Part shown: positions 63,019 to 64,000 of the stretch, piece after piece
Position numbering within the stretch: the first letter of the stretch is position 1
Layout: the number at the start of each line of letters is the position of its first letter
NCBI GenBank assembly: GCA_047633175.1
Contig: JBLIEQ010000005.1
Location: 103,253 to 167,252, forward strand
Direction: 5' to 3'
Length of the DNA: 64,000 nucleotides
Origin: Motiliproteus sp047633175
Lineage (GTDB): Bacteria > Pseudomonadota > Gammaproteobacteria > Pseudomonadales > Balneatricaceae
Made by a program: the position numbers and the translations under genes
The notes under the pieces: generated by a model
Told to the model about the DNA's origin: nothing
The model's database searches: none
Seen by the model: only the letters and a program-made list of their open reading frames with translations

Positions 63019-63471
63019 TAGGATTTACGCAAGTTATTTTTTATAGCTGAGGGTGATGCCGTACAGCTATTCCCGCAACGTTGTTTCACCCGAGTAATTC
63101 AGGGTAGATTGCACGCCGGAAACCGGGTTGCGGGAATCGCTGTGCTGTATGTGGCAGGCAGATTCAACTCCGAAGTGCATAACCGCCTAGGCCGCTTCAG
63201 AAGCCATACTTGGATTCAACCAATAAGTGCATCGCTTGATTGAGTAGAGCAAGCGGCCAGCAGCTTGTAGGCTCATCGGATGTTCTCCGGCAAGAGAGGC
63301 AACGGCGATGAAGGCCTTCACGCTCTCTTCTTCAGCTTGTTCTCATAGGGTATAACCTAAGTGAACTGCTCACCGTGTTTGTATTTATGTTCTTATAGAG
63401 TTGTTTGTTCATGAACACCAGCTTATAGTCGTGGCCTCTAGACCCCAAGTGAACAAAATTCGGTAAATAGC
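63019..63471. other. Intergenic region before the recombinase, possible res-type palindrome
   Basis: No gene is convincing on either strand; a minus-strand open stretch (about 63185-63340) lacks a start. The perfect palindrome TGTTCATGAACA lies at 63406-63417, 55 bases before the recombinase start, and AAGTGAAC occurs twice around it. Such sites may be recombinase subsites. Confidence 0.4.
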
Positions 63472-64000
63472 ATGAAAGCGCAAAAATACGGATATGCCCG
63501 AGTTTCGACGCTGGACCAGGACAACAGCATCCAGGTTGAAGCACTCAATAAGGCGGGTTGTGATCGTATCTGGCAAGAGAAGGCGTCCGGTACCCGTCGT
63601 ACGAACCGAGAGGAACTCGATAACCTGCTGAGCTTTCTGCGCGAAGGTGACACGCTATTTATCACTCGCATCGATCGCCTGGCCCGGAGCATGAAGGATC
63701 TGCAAGATATCATCTATGACCTTAAGAATCGGGGTATTCACCTGCAGGCGACGGAGCAGCCGATCGACACCAGTACGGCCGCCGGTAAAGCGTTTCTTGA
63801 TATGCTGGGTGTGTTTGCCGAGTTCGAGACCAACCTACGCAAAGAGCGTCAGCTGGAAGGAATCGCCAAGGCCAAGGCCGCTGGCAAGTACAAAGGCAAA
63901 GCGCCTCTGTCTGACGAGAAAAAGCAGCAGGTCATTGCGCTGTTCAAGCAGGGCACCAGGCAAACCGCCATAGTGATCCGTACCGGTCTAGGGCGGACGT
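63472..64000 (+). CDS. Serine recombinase (resolvase/invertase), 3'-truncated by window
   Basis: ATG 63472 opens a resolvase-type recombinase that runs off the window after about 176 codons. The catalytic serine is in YGYARVSTLDQDN (residue 12), ITRIDRLARSMKDL holds the conserved arginines, and AGKAFLDMLGVFAEFETNLRKERQLEGI leads to the C-terminal helix-turn-helix, of which only part is visible. Likely part of a transposon or integrative element continuing to the right. Confidence 0.9.
   Translation, partial: MKAQKYGYARVSTLDQDNSIQVEALNKAGCDRIWQEKASGTRRTNREELDNLLSFLREGDTLFITRIDRLARSMKDLQDIIYDLKNRGIHLQATEQPIDTSTAAGKAFLDMLGVFAEFETNLRKERQLEGIAKAKAAGKYKGKAPLSDEKKQQVIALFKQGTRQTAIVIRTGLGRT

Noticed and set aside
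1..64000. tRNA and rRNA genes
   Set aside because: I saw no cloverleaf with conserved T-loop sequences and no rRNA segments by reading, though a tRNA search program was not run.

Overview
The window looks like the chromosome of a gammaproteobacterium, probably environmental or marine. The evidence is tamA-tamB, xthA, ppk1 with a Pho-box-like leader, a cytochrome c5, a cobalamin riboswitch in front of btuB-tonB, and a GC-rich backbone. I cannot name the genus. The backbone is interrupted by AT-rich or remnant-rich accessory blocks.

Region 1 (1-1.86 kb) holds the end of a FAD amine oxidase-like gene and a small unknown divergent gene. Region 2 (1.86-15.28 kb) is the main discovery: an integron cassette array with 13 recognisable attC sites, all in one orientation, and no integron integrase in the window (a CALIN-type cluster). 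Almost every cassette's starting core GTTRRRY is the reverse complement of the R'' core of its own attC, which fixes the cassette boundaries. Cargo includes an FRG-domain protein, a DinB-fold protein, an HD-domain/Hsp90-type ATPase fusion, an HNH plus PD-(D/E)XK-like nuclease, a cytosolic 5'-nucleotidase, a YhhY-like acetyltransferase, an Asp/Glu racemase-family protein that has lost both catalytic cysteines, and several small membrane or secreted unknowns. The tenth attC is split by a complete group IIC-attC intron (11442-13420, minus strand) whose maturase is frameshifted. Array cargo looks defence-leaning. The array breaks off at a cluster of dispersed repeats carrying GGTCAGGTCTATCATCG.

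Region 3 (15.4-44.4 kb) is mostly core metabolism: an (R)-amine-transaminase-like class IV aminotransferase, a DUF3179 gene with an internal stop, cytochrome c5, ilvD, a ferric reductase-like flavoprotein, a rhomboid protease, and a MocR regulator divergent from a siroheme sulfite/nitrite reductase-DUF934-small membrane ORF-CcoG cluster. These are followed by a solitary ATPase, ppk1, upp-tamA-tamB, mgtE, the cobalamin riboswitch with btuB and tonB, and xthA.

Region 4 (44.6-55.6 kb) is a defence and mobility island: a TacA-TacT toxin-antitoxin pair, a decayed tyrosine recombinase, then mrr-hsdM-hsdS-hsdR-ygjP-like as one tightly packed operon, closed by an IS3-type transposase scrap.

Region 5 (55.6-61.2 kb) is a five-gene, translationally coupled operon: SDR epimerase, family 4 glycosyltransferase, radical SAM enzyme with a SPASM-like tail, WG-repeat/O-methyltransferase fusion, and histidine phosphatase. 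A 23-codon ORF is coupled to its front. I do not recognise the pathway, and it is the second candidate for an undescribed system. Region 6 (61.2-64 kb) holds an IS66 scrap, a UDP-glucose dehydrogenase interrupted by an amber codon exactly at its catalytic lysine, and the start of a serine recombinase that runs off the window.
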